Positions 8,746 to 17,705 are shown, numbered from the stretch's first letter. The stretch is 64,000 nt of DNA from Sporosarcina ureae (GCF_029267015.1 NZ_JARIEA010000001.1:31462-95461), one strand, 5' to 3'. Notes: generated by a model from the letters alone, not told the origin. Translations and numbers: made by a program.

Positions 8746-8788
8746 TTACTAATGTGAAATCCACGGATGCCTATTGTACATTTAATAT

Positions 8789-9258
8789 CTATTTTTTGTC
8801 AGTAAGCTTACCATAATCCGGAATGGCGATACGTTCAAATTCATTGACTAATCTTGACCCGTTATCGTGATAGCTGGTTGTAAGGCTTTTAGTCTGATTA
8901 CAGATTCCAAAGCAGCCTCTCAGTCTGTTGTTAAATAGCGTTGCGGACCACTTATTTCTTGTTCTTGCGTAAGCACTTTATATAGATATTCCTGCTTTAC
9001 CGTAACAAATGCATCTCCGACAAGTAACACCATATCCTTCTGCCTGAAGAATGATATATGACCCGGTGAATGAACTGGTGTGTGTATCCATTTAAACTCT
9101 TGCAAGAAAGGAACACTGCCTTCTGGCGGCAAACTTTTAATATGACTTCCCAATTGAATAGGATCAGTTGGAAAACTAGAAAACATTTTGGAAATCATTC
9201 CACCTTCTACACTGGTATCAGGGTCTGGATAACTGGATACTCCGGTTAAAAACGGTAC
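8789..9258 (-). pseudogene. Decayed MBL-fold metallohydrolase
   Basis: The reverse strand encodes recognisable metallo-beta-lactamase-fold pieces: VPFLTGVSSYPDPDTSVEGGM at the 5' side, then HTPVHSPGHISFF and VGDAFVTVKQE. An in-frame TGA at 8920-8922 stands where a Trp codon is expected (LTTD-stop-EAA), a second stop and frameshift follow, and a terminal VNEFERIAIPDYGKLT piece reads in another frame. The true N-terminus, including the HxHxDH region, is missing. It was probably a cytoplasmic hydrolase of the YflN-like type and is certainly non-functional. Confidence 0.85.
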
Positions 9259-9263
9259 TCTAA

Positions 9264-9458
9264 TTCATACATGGGCACTTTCCAAATGGTCTTTCGAAGT
9301 CGGATTTGCGACTGGCACGAAATGGATATGTTTTCAAATCAGCAGACCTACAGGCTTATTTTGATTCACAGACGTGGTATGTTGCGAATGAATCATCCGA
9401 TGGCGAAATAACAGATGTAGAGCAGCATAATGTTACGTTGATTCGGTCTGTAGAGTAG
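9264..9458 (+). pseudogene. C-terminal remnant of a YARHG-domain protein
   Basis: This is an open stretch of about 64 codons with no start codon. It reads LSKSDLRLARN-GYVFKSADLQAYF, then DSQTWY and VEQHNVTLIRSVE, matching the C-terminus of the intact YARHG protein at 47274-48353 (LSKDDLRLARNEIYARHGYVF, NYFGSQSWY, EKHNVELIKS). The six residues EIYARH at the domain core are missing in frame. Only the tail of the gene survives, abutting the MBL pseudogene. Confidence 0.82.
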
Positions 9459-9519
9459 GTTGTATAGTTTAATATGTACGTACAGCCGCCACCTCTAACG
9501 TTGCGACTGTAGTTATTTC

Positions 9520-9744
9520 TTAGTGTTTACGACAATGAAACAGCCGGGTCAGTCCTTTCAGAATGATCGCCAAGGCGAATAACACGATGATGATCACTAT
9601 AATCACGGCAACGGCTAATAACAGCACGTTTCCAATACCCATTAATAAACTAGGCACAATCAAAAACAAGCCGAGCAAAGCATATCCAGCTATAATCCCG
9701 AAGAAGAAAAGCCATTCATTGCTTACATGTTCATATTTCGACAT
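9520..9744 (-). CDS. Small two-span membrane protein, unknown
   Basis: A 74-residue protein with a polar N-terminus (MSKYEHVSNEW), two hydrophobic segments (about residues 9-32 and 34-60) and a basic, Cys/His-containing tail (RLFHCRKH). ATG 9744 has a strong AAGGAGGT site 8 bases upstream, which supports it as a real gene. I recognise no family. It lies alone between pseudogene debris and an AT-rich desert. Confidence 0.6.
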   Translation of the reverse strand: MSKYEHVSNEWLFFFGIIAGYALLGLFLIVPSLLMGIGNVLLLAVAVIIVIIIVLFALAIILKGLTRLFHCRKH

Positions 9745-9765
9745 AAACTTCACCTCCTTGCTGTA

Positions 9766-10909
9766 CTATATGTAACCACTAGCAAGACGATGTAATGTAA
9801 TACACACGGTTGTCGTTAATAATAAAATACTTACTATATATTTTGGCTGCATGGAAGTGATTTGGAGAGGGTATCTCTGATTTAGCGAATGATTGAAAGA
9901 ATAAAGTTGTTTGGCTTTCATACAATAAAAGATACCCTTGAAACAGTTTAAGTTTTTGACATAGTATTCTTGATGAATAATCAGTATGAAAGGAAAGCAC
10001 ACGGTAATTTTCTTTTCAACGTAGTAATAACAAGTGAATAATCGGTCTTTTTTTTTTTTTTTTTTTGAATGTAATTCCATTAATTAGTGCGTTTATTTTA
10101 TGGATAGTAAAACCAAAAGATCTTTAATATCAAATAATGAATTCATGATAGAACCTTTTGCTGTAGGTAAAGTTAGGGCGAAAGGGAAAATAGGAAACAA
10201 CAAAATTTATATATTCACATTTCATAGACAAATGTTATAGCTGAACAATGGATTAGTCTAGTTAGTCCCTATTATATCCGGCTATATTACTAGGGTCTTG
10301 AAAACCAATATATTTCAGCTAGATAAAAATCTTCGCTATATTAATATTTTTTAGTTAGAAAATTGAGAATAGACTAGTAATTCGTTAAAATACCAGCTAT
10401 ACTTTATGTGTAGTAGTACCTCACAAATAGGTTATAATGTGTTGTTTCACGCTATGTATATATGTAATTATTTCCATACAATTAAAACTTATAAACAATG
10501 GTCAAGTCTTAAGGTTTTGATAAGCAAGAAAAATGTGCAGAGTATGGTTAGGTAAGTTGAATTTTCGTTAGATTAACTTAATAGTTAGGGAATTATGTAG
10601 CTTTAATATTACTTTAGTTTTATTCAGTGAAGTGGAATTGGATATGAAATCTTTAATTATTGATTAAGGAAGGGGTTGACTAGAAGGAAATATAATTTAT
10701 TAAGATGGCTTCGTATACTCATAATAGAAATTCGAATATATATATTGTATTAAAATATTTAGCGGGCGAATTAAAACTCTAGCTATCTCTTAGTAAGTAA
10801 TATACAGAAAGAAATAGAAAAAATACTAGATATATTTAAGGTGCTATTTTCTTTTGAAATATACAGTGAGTCAAGAAACACGACAAAGTGCTTTCGGAGG
10901 TGGAGTCAT
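9766..10909. other. 1.1-kb AT-rich gap without a supported gene
   Basis: No reading frame here has both a ribosome binding site and plausible composition. The segment holds a run of 19 T at 10048-10066, a sequence TGTGTAGTAGTACCTCACA at 10407-10425 that resembles the dyads at 13.7 and 25.6 kb, and a TATAAT at 10433-10438. The last two may form a promoter for the second control module. The rest shows no structure I can name. Confidence 0.6.
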
Positions 10910-11614
10910 ATGAAGCGAGAATGGAAAATGGTGTTATATGGAATATTTATACTATTTCTTTTATGTAGTAGCTATCTCTTCTATTTATTTTACATGAAAC
11001 AGTATGATATGACAGATGATGAATTAGAAAACAAGATAAAAACACCATATGAAATACAGTTGCCAAATGGTACAAGTCTGATAATGAAAAATGAAAAAAG
11101 TGGAAAAAGTAAACTAATTAAACACTACCCTAAACCTTCAGCAAATAAATTAAGTGGAAATGGAGATAAGGTAGGGAATATGCTCAATTCCAATAAAAGT
11201 GACACCCCTTCTAATATCAAATCATCGAAAGTAAATACAGCGACTTCTAATTACATGGAAAGAGTAACTGTTGCCGAAATAAAAGGAAAGTATGATCCAG
11301 CCATTATGCAGCTCCAAAGTAAAATAGACGACAAGATGGATTATTTAGTCAATCACGCAAGAGAAGAATACAGTATAAAGAAGCAAAATGGGAAAAGTTC
11401 CAGCTACCCTTATATGTACAATAAGTACCTAAAAGCGTTAGATGCCTTGGAAGAACAAAACTCAATCATGTTCAATGGCATCATGGATTCACTGGAGAAA
11501 AGTTTGGAAACTAATGGCTTTAATAAAGCGTATTCGAAAAGTTTTCGAGATGAATATGAAATACATCAGGAATTACGCCGTAAGAAAGTTCTTAATAAGG
11601 CTATTACAAAATGA
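10910..11614 (+). CDS. Membrane-anchored protein of unknown function (copy 2)
   Basis: A 234-residue paralogue of the protein at 3611: an N-terminal basic stretch and membrane helix (about residues 8-27), a Lys/Ser/Asn-rich linker and a C-terminal helical domain with REEYSIKKQNG, YMYNKYLKALDALE, FNGIMDSLEKSLETNGF and SFRDEYE blocks. The linker is more basic than in copy 1. ATG 10910 follows GGAGGTGGAG at suitable spacing. It lies upstream of the second YwqC/YwqD pair. Function is unknown; an extracytoplasmic role tied to chain-length control is only an inference from synteny. Confidence 0.8.
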   Translation: MKREWKMVLYGIFILFLLCSSYLFYLFYMKQYDMTDDELENKIKTPYEIQLPNGTSLIMKNEKSGKSKLIKHYPKPSANKLSGNGDKVGNMLNSNKSDTPSNIKSSKVNTATSNYMERVTVAEIKGKYDPAIMQLQSKIDDKMDYLVNHAREEYSIKKQNGKSSSYPYMYNKYLKALDALEEQNSIMFNGIMDSLEKSLETNGFNKAYSKSFRDEYEIHQELRRKKVLNKAITK

Positions 11615-12028
11615 AAGATTATTCAAAATGACTTCTACTGAATACTTCCCATCTCATCTTCAATTCGATAAACAATGAATATATAAAGACAATCAAAAAT
11701 CCTAATAGATCAAAGGCAATAATGGTTATTTACATCATAAAAAATGGTAGTCTCCTTAGACATTGAGAACCAACTTGAAAACTTAACTTCCTTGTTAGGC
11801 GGAAAATATCGCAGTGATGAAATGAGCGGTTACTGCTCATTTGTTTGTCTAGAGAAAATAAGTCAATCAATGATATTGATGAATACGTTAGACCTAGCGA
11901 ATTGTTTTCCGGTAACTTCAGTAAAGCATAACAGTAAATAATAATGCTAATATACCGAATGAATCAAATTATTGAGGGAAGTGACTTTGCTTTATAAATA
12001 AAGTCATAAAAAAGGGGCGATTAGAATT
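11615..12028. other. Non-coding gap in second module
   Basis: This gap takes the place that the VanZ-like gene holds in the first module. It has a terminator-like hairpin at 11820-11842 and no reading frame with a ribosome binding site. I could not trace a VanZ remnant. Confidence 0.5.
11819..11848 (+). terminator. Hairpin terminator in module 2
   Basis: AAATGAGC and GCTCATTT form an 8-bp stem around a 7-base loop, followed by GTTTGT. It probably ends the transcript of the anchored-protein gene about 200 bases upstream. Confidence 0.55.
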
Positions 12029-12763
12029 ATGAATGAAAATATTAACTTACAGGAATTATTTGCAATAATAAAAAAGAAAAAATGGCTAATTATTGGTGTT
12101 GTTTCTATAGCAATTCTATTTACTGCAATGGTAAATCACTTTTTATTAACACCAATTTATCAAGCATCCACACAAATACTAGTCACGCAGCAACAAGCAG
12201 AATCGGAATTAGATTCGTTGGCTATACAAACAGACTTACAACTCATAAATACTTATAACGTCATTATTAAAAGTCCAGTGATCTTATCGGATGTGGTAGA
12301 GAGTTTAGATTTGGGAATTAAACCATCTGACTTATATTCGCAGTTAATTGTTAGTAGTGAGCAGAATTCACAAGTTATGAATCTGACTGTTCAAGATTTA
12401 GAACCGCACAAAGCGGTTGATATTGCAAATACAACTGCACAAGTATTTCAACGGAAAATTGTTGATCTCATGCAGGTAGATAATGTACATATTTTATCAC
12501 CTGCTATGCATTCAGAAAATCCTTCCCCAATAAGGCCTAATAAACAATTAAACATGGCTATAGCGATAATTATAGGCTTATTAGTCGGCGTGGGAATTTC
12601 ATTTTTGCTTGAATACTTAGATACAACAGTGAAGACGGAGTATGATATTGAAGAATTACTCAACTTACCAATTTTAGGGCTAGTCAGTACGATATCAGAT
12701 AAGGAAGTAGCTGTAGTAGATACTGCAAAAAAGGGGTTTGATGCTCATGTTAAAGAAGTTTAA
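12029..12763 (+). CDS. Polysaccharide co-polymerase / kinase activator (copy 2)
   Basis: A 244-residue YwqC/CapA-type protein, clearly paralogous to the one at 5011 (shared FLLTPIYQASTQILV, DLQLINTYNVIIKSPVILS, VGISFLLEYLDTTVKTE). It has two membrane helices (about residues 20-40 and 173-193) with the PSPIRPNKQLN proline motif before the second. Its partner kinase begins inside its 3' end. The start lies after a GGGG-rich site. Having two co-polymerases in one locus may allow different chain lengths or export systems (inference). Confidence 0.9.
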   Translation: MNENINLQELFAIIKKKKWLIIGVVSIAILFTAMVNHFLLTPIYQASTQILVTQQQAESELDSLAIQTDLQLINTYNVIIKSPVILSDVVESLDLGIKPSDLYSQLIVSSEQNSQVMNLTVQDLEPHKAVDIANTTAQVFQRKIVDLMQVDNVHILSPAMHSENPSPIRPNKQLNMAIAIIIGLLVGVGISFLLEYLDTTVKTEYDIEELLNLPILGLVSTISDKEVAVVDTAKKGFDAHVKEV

Positions 12764-13448
12764 AAATAAGAAGAAAAGACAATCAAAAAGATCCATCGCA
12801 TGTAAGTTAATTACTCATTTAGATTCAAATACTATTGTCTCCGAACAGTTTCGTACACTTCGAACAAATATCAACTTCTCTATGCCTGATCAAGAACTGA
12901 AAACGATTTTGTTTACATCTGCTACGCCTGGTGAAGGAAAGTCGACAATTTCCGCGAATACAGCAACCGTTTTCGCCCAACAAGGTAAAAAGGTGTTATT
13001 GATCGATGCGGATATGCGAAAACCGACTACACATTATACATTTAATTGCCAGAATACAAAGGGGTTATCTACGCTACTATCTCGTCAGTACGAGGTGAAT
13101 AACGTTATTCAGAAGACGAGTATAAGAAATCTTGATTTGATAACAAGTGGTCCTATTCCACCCAATCCCGCGGAGTTACTTGGATCGAAGTTGATGGATC
13201 AACTAATTGAACAATTAAGTAGTCAATACGACATGCTCTTGTTCGATGCACCACCTGTATTGTCTGTAACCGATGCGCAGATTTTGTCCCATAAATGTCA
13301 AGGGACAATTCTTGTGTTAAATGCAAGGAAAACAGAAAAAGAAAGTGTGCTAAAAGCGAAAAGTTCGTTGCATTCCTCTCAAGCAAATATTATAGGTACT
13401 GTCCTTAACAACTTTGTTGTGCAAAACACTTATCATTATTATCGATAG
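12747..13448 (+). CDS. BY-type tyrosine kinase (copy 2)
   Basis: A 233-residue YwqD/CapB-type kinase with Walker A TPGEGKST, Walker A' VLLIDADMRKP and Walker B MLLFDAPP. The C-terminal Tyr cluster is shorter than in copy 1 (TYHYYR). ATG 12747 gives the best match to copy 1; ATG 12741 and TTG 12738 are alternatives nearer to AAGGGG. It overlaps the upstream gene by 17 bases. No phosphatase gene follows; a 470-bp regulatory-looking gap leads to the PglF-like gene. Confidence 0.9.
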   Translation: MLKKFKNKKKRQSKRSIACKLITHLDSNTIVSEQFRTLRTNINFSMPDQELKTILFTSATPGEGKSTISANTATVFAQQGKKVLLIDADMRKPTTHYTFNCQNTKGLSTLLSRQYEVNNVIQKTSIRNLDLITSGPIPPNPAELLGSKLMDQLIEQLSSQYDMLLFDAPPVLSVTDAQILSHKCQGTILVLNARKTEKESVLKAKSSLHSSQANIIGTVLNNFVVQNTYHYYR

Positions 13449-13915
13449 TATGTGAATATACAGTGGAGAGAATTCGGTCTTTTCATTTTTAAGAATGCCG
13501 GGATAAAGTATGTGTGCGAAAACAGTCGCACGTTACAGTGAATTACTATTATTAACTACTTCTTTATAGTTTGTATTTTTTATCATCATTATAATAATAC
13601 AAATGTATAAAAGATAATTCCAAAGGTTCATTTTTTGAGGGGAATTATGAGTGTTGATGTTTAGTTATAAAGACCTTAACAATACGTAGGTCTGGAATTA
13701 CTATGCATTAAACCAAAAGAAAATGTGTTGTAAAACTACAAAATAAATAGAATAATCGGATTAATGTGTAGTATAACTACAAAATGTGTTGAATATACTA
13801 TTCTACCTGTAGTATACTAGTGAAAAAGAAGAACTTACGCTTATTATGTGTGGTTAAACTACACAATAGAGTTTTGAATTAACCACATAACTATTATTGA
13901 AAGGGGGAGCTTGAT
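13449..13915. other. Regulatory gap before the biosynthetic genes
   Basis: A 467-bp non-coding stretch between the second kinase and the PglF-like gene. It contains a small hairpin (GTGCGA/TCGCAC at 13514-13531) and a cluster of TGTGTAGT dyads from 13724 to 13865. In Bacillus eps operons this position, between epsB and epsC, holds an RNA antitermination element. I cannot identify one here by eye. Confidence 0.55.
13724..13865. repeat. Cluster of TGTGTAGT-type dyads
   Basis: Copies are TGTGTTGTAAAACTACA (13724-13740), TGTGTAGTATAACTACA (13765-13781), a partial TGTGTTGAATATACTA (13785-13800), CTGTAGTATACTAG (13807-13820) and TGTGTGGTTAAACTACACA (13847-13865). All fit an imperfect palindrome TGTAGT-N3-ACTACA. 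The first two, 41 bases apart, recur 40 bases apart at 25645 and 25685. They look like operators or a shared promoter module of the locus. Confidence 0.65.
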
Positions 13916-15748
13916 ATTACTATTCGTAAAAGAATGACCATGCTCATTGTCAGTGATTCAATAATTGTATTGTTTTCAATCTATATTGGTTATTTTATAC
14001 TAACACCGTTCATCGGGATATTCTTCAGCAAGCTACTACTGGTCAGTGCCATCACTATACAAGTTTCACATCACTTTTTTGCTTGGCGTTTTGGACTTTA
14101 TCGGAAAGCTTGGGCGTATGCTTCGATAGGTGAATTGAAGTCAATTGTTGAAGCTGTCACTTTGTCCATTTTAGTAGTGGCTGCTGTGCAGTATGTTCTT
14201 ACTCAAAATGTTTCAATACGGGCATTAGTTATCACCTGGATGCTACATGTCTTGCTCATTGGGGGGTCACGGTTATCGTGGAGAGTCGTTGGTGCTAGGG
14301 TGGTAAAAGCGCGGGACGTACAGATGAATCGCACAATTATTATTGGAGCGGGTCAGGCCGGAATCATGATTGCTCGACAAATCATGAATAATCCTAGACA
14401 CGGCATGCAACCTGTCGCTTTTATAGATGATGATCCTATGAAACAAGGGTTGGAAATTTACGGGATCAGAGTGTGCGGTGGGACAGAACGTATTCAACAA
14501 TATGTGGACATGTATAGAGCAGATAAAATAGTAATAGCGATTCCTTCAATGGATAAGCGAGAGATGGCTGCACTAATGAAAAAGTGTGTAAATACTGGAG
14601 TCACTACACAGACGATTCCGCTGATTGAAGATTTGATCATGGGGAAGGTATCTATTCAAGATGTACGAGACGTGAAAATTGAAGATCTACTCGGACGTGA
14701 TGAAGTGAAGCTAGACTTACAGGCAATTAAAGGGAAGTTGAAAGGTAAAACTATTCTGATTACCGGAGCGGGTGGTTCTATCGGATCTGAAATTTGTCGG
14801 CAAGTGGCAGAGTTCAAGCCAAAGAAGTTGATCTTGCTAGGGCATGGAGAGAACTCGATCTATACCATTGATATGGAGCTACGGCAAAAGCTTTCACCTG
14901 CTATAGAGATTATACCTATTATTGCTGATGTACAAGATCGTACTAGGATATTCGATATCATTAGCGAATTGAAACCAGATGTCATTTACCATGCTGCTGC
15001 GCATAAACATGTACCGCTTATGGAAGGCAATCCAATGGAAGCAGTAAAAAATAATATATTTGGTACCAAGAACATTGCAGAAGCCGCACACTTATTCGGC
15101 GTATCGTATTTTGTTTTCGTCTCGACAGACAAAGCAGTTAATCCTCCAAATATTATGGGGGCGACCAAACGGTTTGCTGAGATGATTGTGCAAAATTTGG
15201 CGAAGAATAGTGATACGAAATTTGCAGCTGTCCGTTTTGGGAATGTATTAGGATCGCGTGGTAGTGTCGTTCCATTATTCACGAAGCAAATTGCTGCAGG
15301 TGGACCGATCACTGTCACAGATCCAGAAATGACTAGATACTTTATGACGATACCTGAAGCGTCTCGGTTAGTTATACAGGCAGGTGTTCTCGCTAAGGGT
15401 GGAGAAGTTTTTGTACTGGATATGGGGGAACCAGTAAAAATTGTAGACTTGGCTAAAAACCTTATTAAATTATCCGGGTATGAAGAGGACGATATTGAAA
15501 TTCACTACTCAGGTATTAGACCAGGAGAGAAATTATTCGAAGAACTGATGAATGAGAGTGAAAGGCAAACAGATTCCGTATTCCCAAAAATTCATATCGG
15601 AAAAGCTACACCTATTCCCGAAATGGAACAGAGTCGTGTGCTCGATGAGTTATTGAATATGACAAACATAGAGATAAAAGATACGTTAGTCGGACTAGCA
15701 AATCGGAAATTTCCGGAAGTTCCAACACAAGAAGTGGAAGCAGTATAA
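13916..15748 (+). CDS. pglF: PglF/CapD-type UDP-HexNAc 4,6-dehydratase
   Basis: A membrane-bound nucleotide-sugar 4,6-dehydratase of about 610 residues. It has four N-terminal helices, a first Rossmann domain (IIGAGQAGIMIARQI) and a C-terminal SDR domain (ITGAGGSIGSEICRQ, then VSTDKAVNPPNIMGATKR, the long-form active-site region with Met for Tyr). It converts UDP-GlcNAc to the 4-keto-6-deoxy sugar for the aminotransferase downstream. The start is unusual: ATT 13916 lies 6 bases after AAGGGGGAG and matches the TTG start of the remnant at 7340, whereas the first ATG (13934) has no good site. Confidence 0.9.
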   Translation: MTIRKRMTMLIVSDSIIVLFSIYIGYFILTPFIGIFFSKLLLVSAITIQVSHHFFAWRFGLYRKAWAYASIGELKSIVEAVTLSILVVAAVQYVLTQNVSIRALVITWMLHVLLIGGSRLSWRVVGARVVKARDVQMNRTIIIGAGQAGIMIARQIMNNPRHGMQPVAFIDDDPMKQGLEIYGIRVCGGTERIQQYVDMYRADKIVIAIPSMDKREMAALMKKCVNTGVTTQTIPLIEDLIMGKVSIQDVRDVKIEDLLGRDEVKLDLQAIKGKLKGKTILITGAGGSIGSEICRQVAEFKPKKLILLGHGENSIYTIDMELRQKLSPAIEIIPIIADVQDRTRIFDIISELKPDVIYHAAAHKHVPLMEGNPMEAVKNNIFGTKNIAEAAHLFGVSYFVFVSTDKAVNPPNIMGATKRFAEMIVQNLAKNSDTKFAAVRFGNVLGSRGSVVPLFTKQIAAGGPITVTDPEMTRYFMTIPEASRLVIQAGVLAKGGEVFVLDMGEPVKIVDLAKNLIKLSGYEEDDIEIHYSGIRPGEKLFEELMNESERQTDSVFPKIHIGKATPIPEMEQSRVLDELLNMTNIEIKDTLVGLANRKFPEVPTQEVEAV

Positions 15749-15828
15749 GCAGTTATTCATATTCACAGATCTCGATCCATACAATATCAATCTGATAAGC
15801 AAAAAGTGAAGACTAGGAGTGGATTAAC

Positions 15829-17046
15829 ATGGTCGATATTAGATATAGAAATATTCCTTTTTCTACACCGGATGTAACGGATGAGGAGATTAATGAAGTA
15901 ATGAATATTATGAAATCAGGGTGGATTACTACAGGACCCAAAACAAAAGAGCTGGAACGAAGAATTGCCGAATATATAGGTGTGAGTAAAGCAGTTTGCC
16001 TGAATTCCGCAACTGCAGCAATGGAACTCACACTTCGAATATTAGAAATTGGACCTGGAGATGAGGTTATTACATCAGCATATACCTATACAGCGTCTGC
16101 TTCTATTATTGAACATGTAGGGGCAAAGATTGTATTAGTTGACACTGCGCCTAATTCGTTTGAAATGGATTATAACCAGCTAGCGGATGCGATAACTGAA
16201 AGAACAAAAGCAATCATACCTGTGGATTTGGCGGGGAAAATGTGTGATTATGACACGATTTATACAATTGTAGAAAGTAAAAAGCACTTGTTTAAAGCTG
16301 CCGGTAAGCTTCAATCACAATTAAATAGAATAGCAGTCATGAGTGATGCAGCACATGCTTTTGGAGCTAGGAGAAAAAAACGAAAATGTGGTCAGGTCGC
16401 TGACTTTACTTGTTTCTCCTTTCACGCAGTCAAAAACCTCACTACTGCAGAAGGGGGCGCCGCGGTTTGGCGGAATGATCTCGGGTTTGATGACGAATGG
16501 CTTTATAAGCAATACATGCTATACAGTCTGCACGGTCAATCAAAAGATGCCTTGTCAAAAACAAAAATAGGTGGCTGGGAATATGACATTATCTTTCCGG
16601 CTTATAAATGTAATATGACAGATATCTCAGCAGGCTTTGGACTAATTCAGCTAAATCGCTATGAAAGTATGTTAGGAAGACGTAAGCAGATTATCGAACT
16701 ATATGATCAAGCGTTAGTGTCGTTAGGGCTCGATATTCTACAACATTACGGTGAAGGTTTCTCTTCTTCAGGGCATCTGTACTTAGTCAGAATACCTGGT
16801 ATTTGTGAAACAGGAAGAAATAAGATCATTACAAAGATGGCTGAAGCTGGAGTTGCTTGTAATGTGCATTATAAACCTTTACCAATGTTTACAGCGTATA
16901 AGAATTTAGGATTTGACATTGACGATTACCCGAATGCGTATAGCCAGTATGAGAATGAAGTTACTCTTCCACTTCATACGGCACTTAGTAATACGGATGT
17001 CAGTTATATTGTGAAGCATTTTGAAAACGCTTTAAAGGGTAGGTGA
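15829..17046 (+). CDS. pglE: DegT/DnrJ/EryC1 sugar aminotransferase
   Basis: A 405-residue PLP-dependent sugar aminotransferase. PLP contacts are visible in CLNSATAAMELTLR near residue 57, DAAHAFGA near 174, and the Schiff-base lysine in CFSFHAVKNLTTAEGG near 202. It follows the PglF-like dehydratase, so it should aminate the 4-keto-6-deoxy sugar to a UDP-4-amino-4,6-dideoxy-HexNAc. The gene ends 4 bases before the sugar transferase, which suggests tight coupling. No PglD-type acetyltransferase gene is present in the locus. Confidence 0.92.
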   Translation: MVDIRYRNIPFSTPDVTDEEINEVMNIMKSGWITTGPKTKELERRIAEYIGVSKAVCLNSATAAMELTLRILEIGPGDEVITSAYTYTASASIIEHVGAKIVLVDTAPNSFEMDYNQLADAITERTKAIIPVDLAGKMCDYDTIYTIVESKKHLFKAAGKLQSQLNRIAVMSDAAHAFGARRKKRKCGQVADFTCFSFHAVKNLTTAEGGAAVWRNDLGFDDEWLYKQYMLYSLHGQSKDALSKTKIGGWEYDIIFPAYKCNMTDISAGFGLIQLNRYESMLGRRKQIIELYDQALVSLGLDILQHYGEGFSSSGHLYLVRIPGICETGRNKIITKMAEAGVACNVHYKPLPMFTAYKNLGFDIDDYPNAYSQYENEVTLPLHTALSNTDVSYIVKHFENALKGR

Positions 17047-17050
17047 TCAG

Positions 17051-17638
17051 ATGTATAAGCATATATGCAAGAGAATTGTCGATATTATAGTCAGTTTAGT
17101 GGCACTACCTTTTTTACTACTAATCATCTTGATCGTGGGCCTACTAATAAAACTTGAAGATCGAGGTCCTGTTTTTTATCGAGCTGACAGACTAGGAAAG
17201 AATGGTACACCATTCCACATGTTCAAATTTAGAACGATGAAAGTACATGCTGCAGACATTCGTAATGAAGATGGTTCAACATTTTGTTCTGCGAGTGATC
17301 CAAGGTTAACAAAAATCGGTAAAGTCCTTAGAGAAACAAGCATAGACGAATTACCGCAACTATTGAATGTTTTATTCGGGCAAATGAGCCTAATTGGTCC
17401 GAGACCCGATTTAGTGGAAATGTTATCTGTCTATGAGGGGGAAGAGGCTAGAAAGTTAGATATAGTGCCTGGCATTACGGGATATAACCAAGCATATTTC
17501 CGCAATTCGATTTCTATGAAGAACAGATTTGAAAATGATGTGTTCTATGTCGACAACTTAAATTTCCGATTAGATGTAAAAATCATTTATAGAACGATCC
17601 TACTTCTAACACAACGTAAGCATGTATACAACGAATAA
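17051..17638 (+). CDS. Initiating phosphoglycosyl transferase (PglC-like)
   Basis: A 195-residue monotopic sugar transferase: one hydrophobic re-entrant N-terminal helix (about residues 10-33) and a cytoplasmic domain with PVFYRADRLGKNG, FKFRTM, RLTKIGKVLRETSIDELPQL and MSLIGPRPDL motifs, including the catalytic Asp-Glu pair. It transfers sugar-1-phosphate to undecaprenyl phosphate and starts the repeat unit. Because it sits directly behind the dehydratase and aminotransferase, its likely donor is their amino-dideoxy sugar nucleotide (inference). Confidence 0.92.
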   Translation: MYKHICKRIVDIIVSLVALPFLLLIILIVGLLIKLEDRGPVFYRADRLGKNGTPFHMFKFRTMKVHAADIRNEDGSTFCSASDPRLTKIGKVLRETSIDELPQLLNVLFGQMSLIGPRPDLVEMLSVYEGEEARKLDIVPGITGYNQAYFRNSISMKNRFENDVFYVDNLNFRLDVKIIYRTILLLTQRKHVYNE

Positions 17639-17705
17639 AATAACTGAATTTTTGGTTATTAAGTATTGTGAAAATTGTATGTGAGAGAGGTGAGGGCATG
17701 AAAAT

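Noticed and set aside
8789..9458. Insertion sequence or attachment site behind the gene debris
   Set aside because: No transposase fragment, terminal inverted repeats or target duplication could be found; simple deletions explain the remnants.
9766..10080. Reverse frames of 73-104 codons in the AT-rich gap
   Set aside because: The longer one begins near the T19 run, composition is non-coding and no ribosome site is seen.
11744..11941. A 65-codon frame before the second YwqC-like gene
   Set aside because: It runs through a terminator hairpin, lacks a ribosome site and resembles no VanZ sequence.
13449..13915. An EAR-type antitermination RNA as in Bacillus eps operons
   Set aside because: The position is right, but I could not match conserved stems by eye. 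A covariance-model search would decide.
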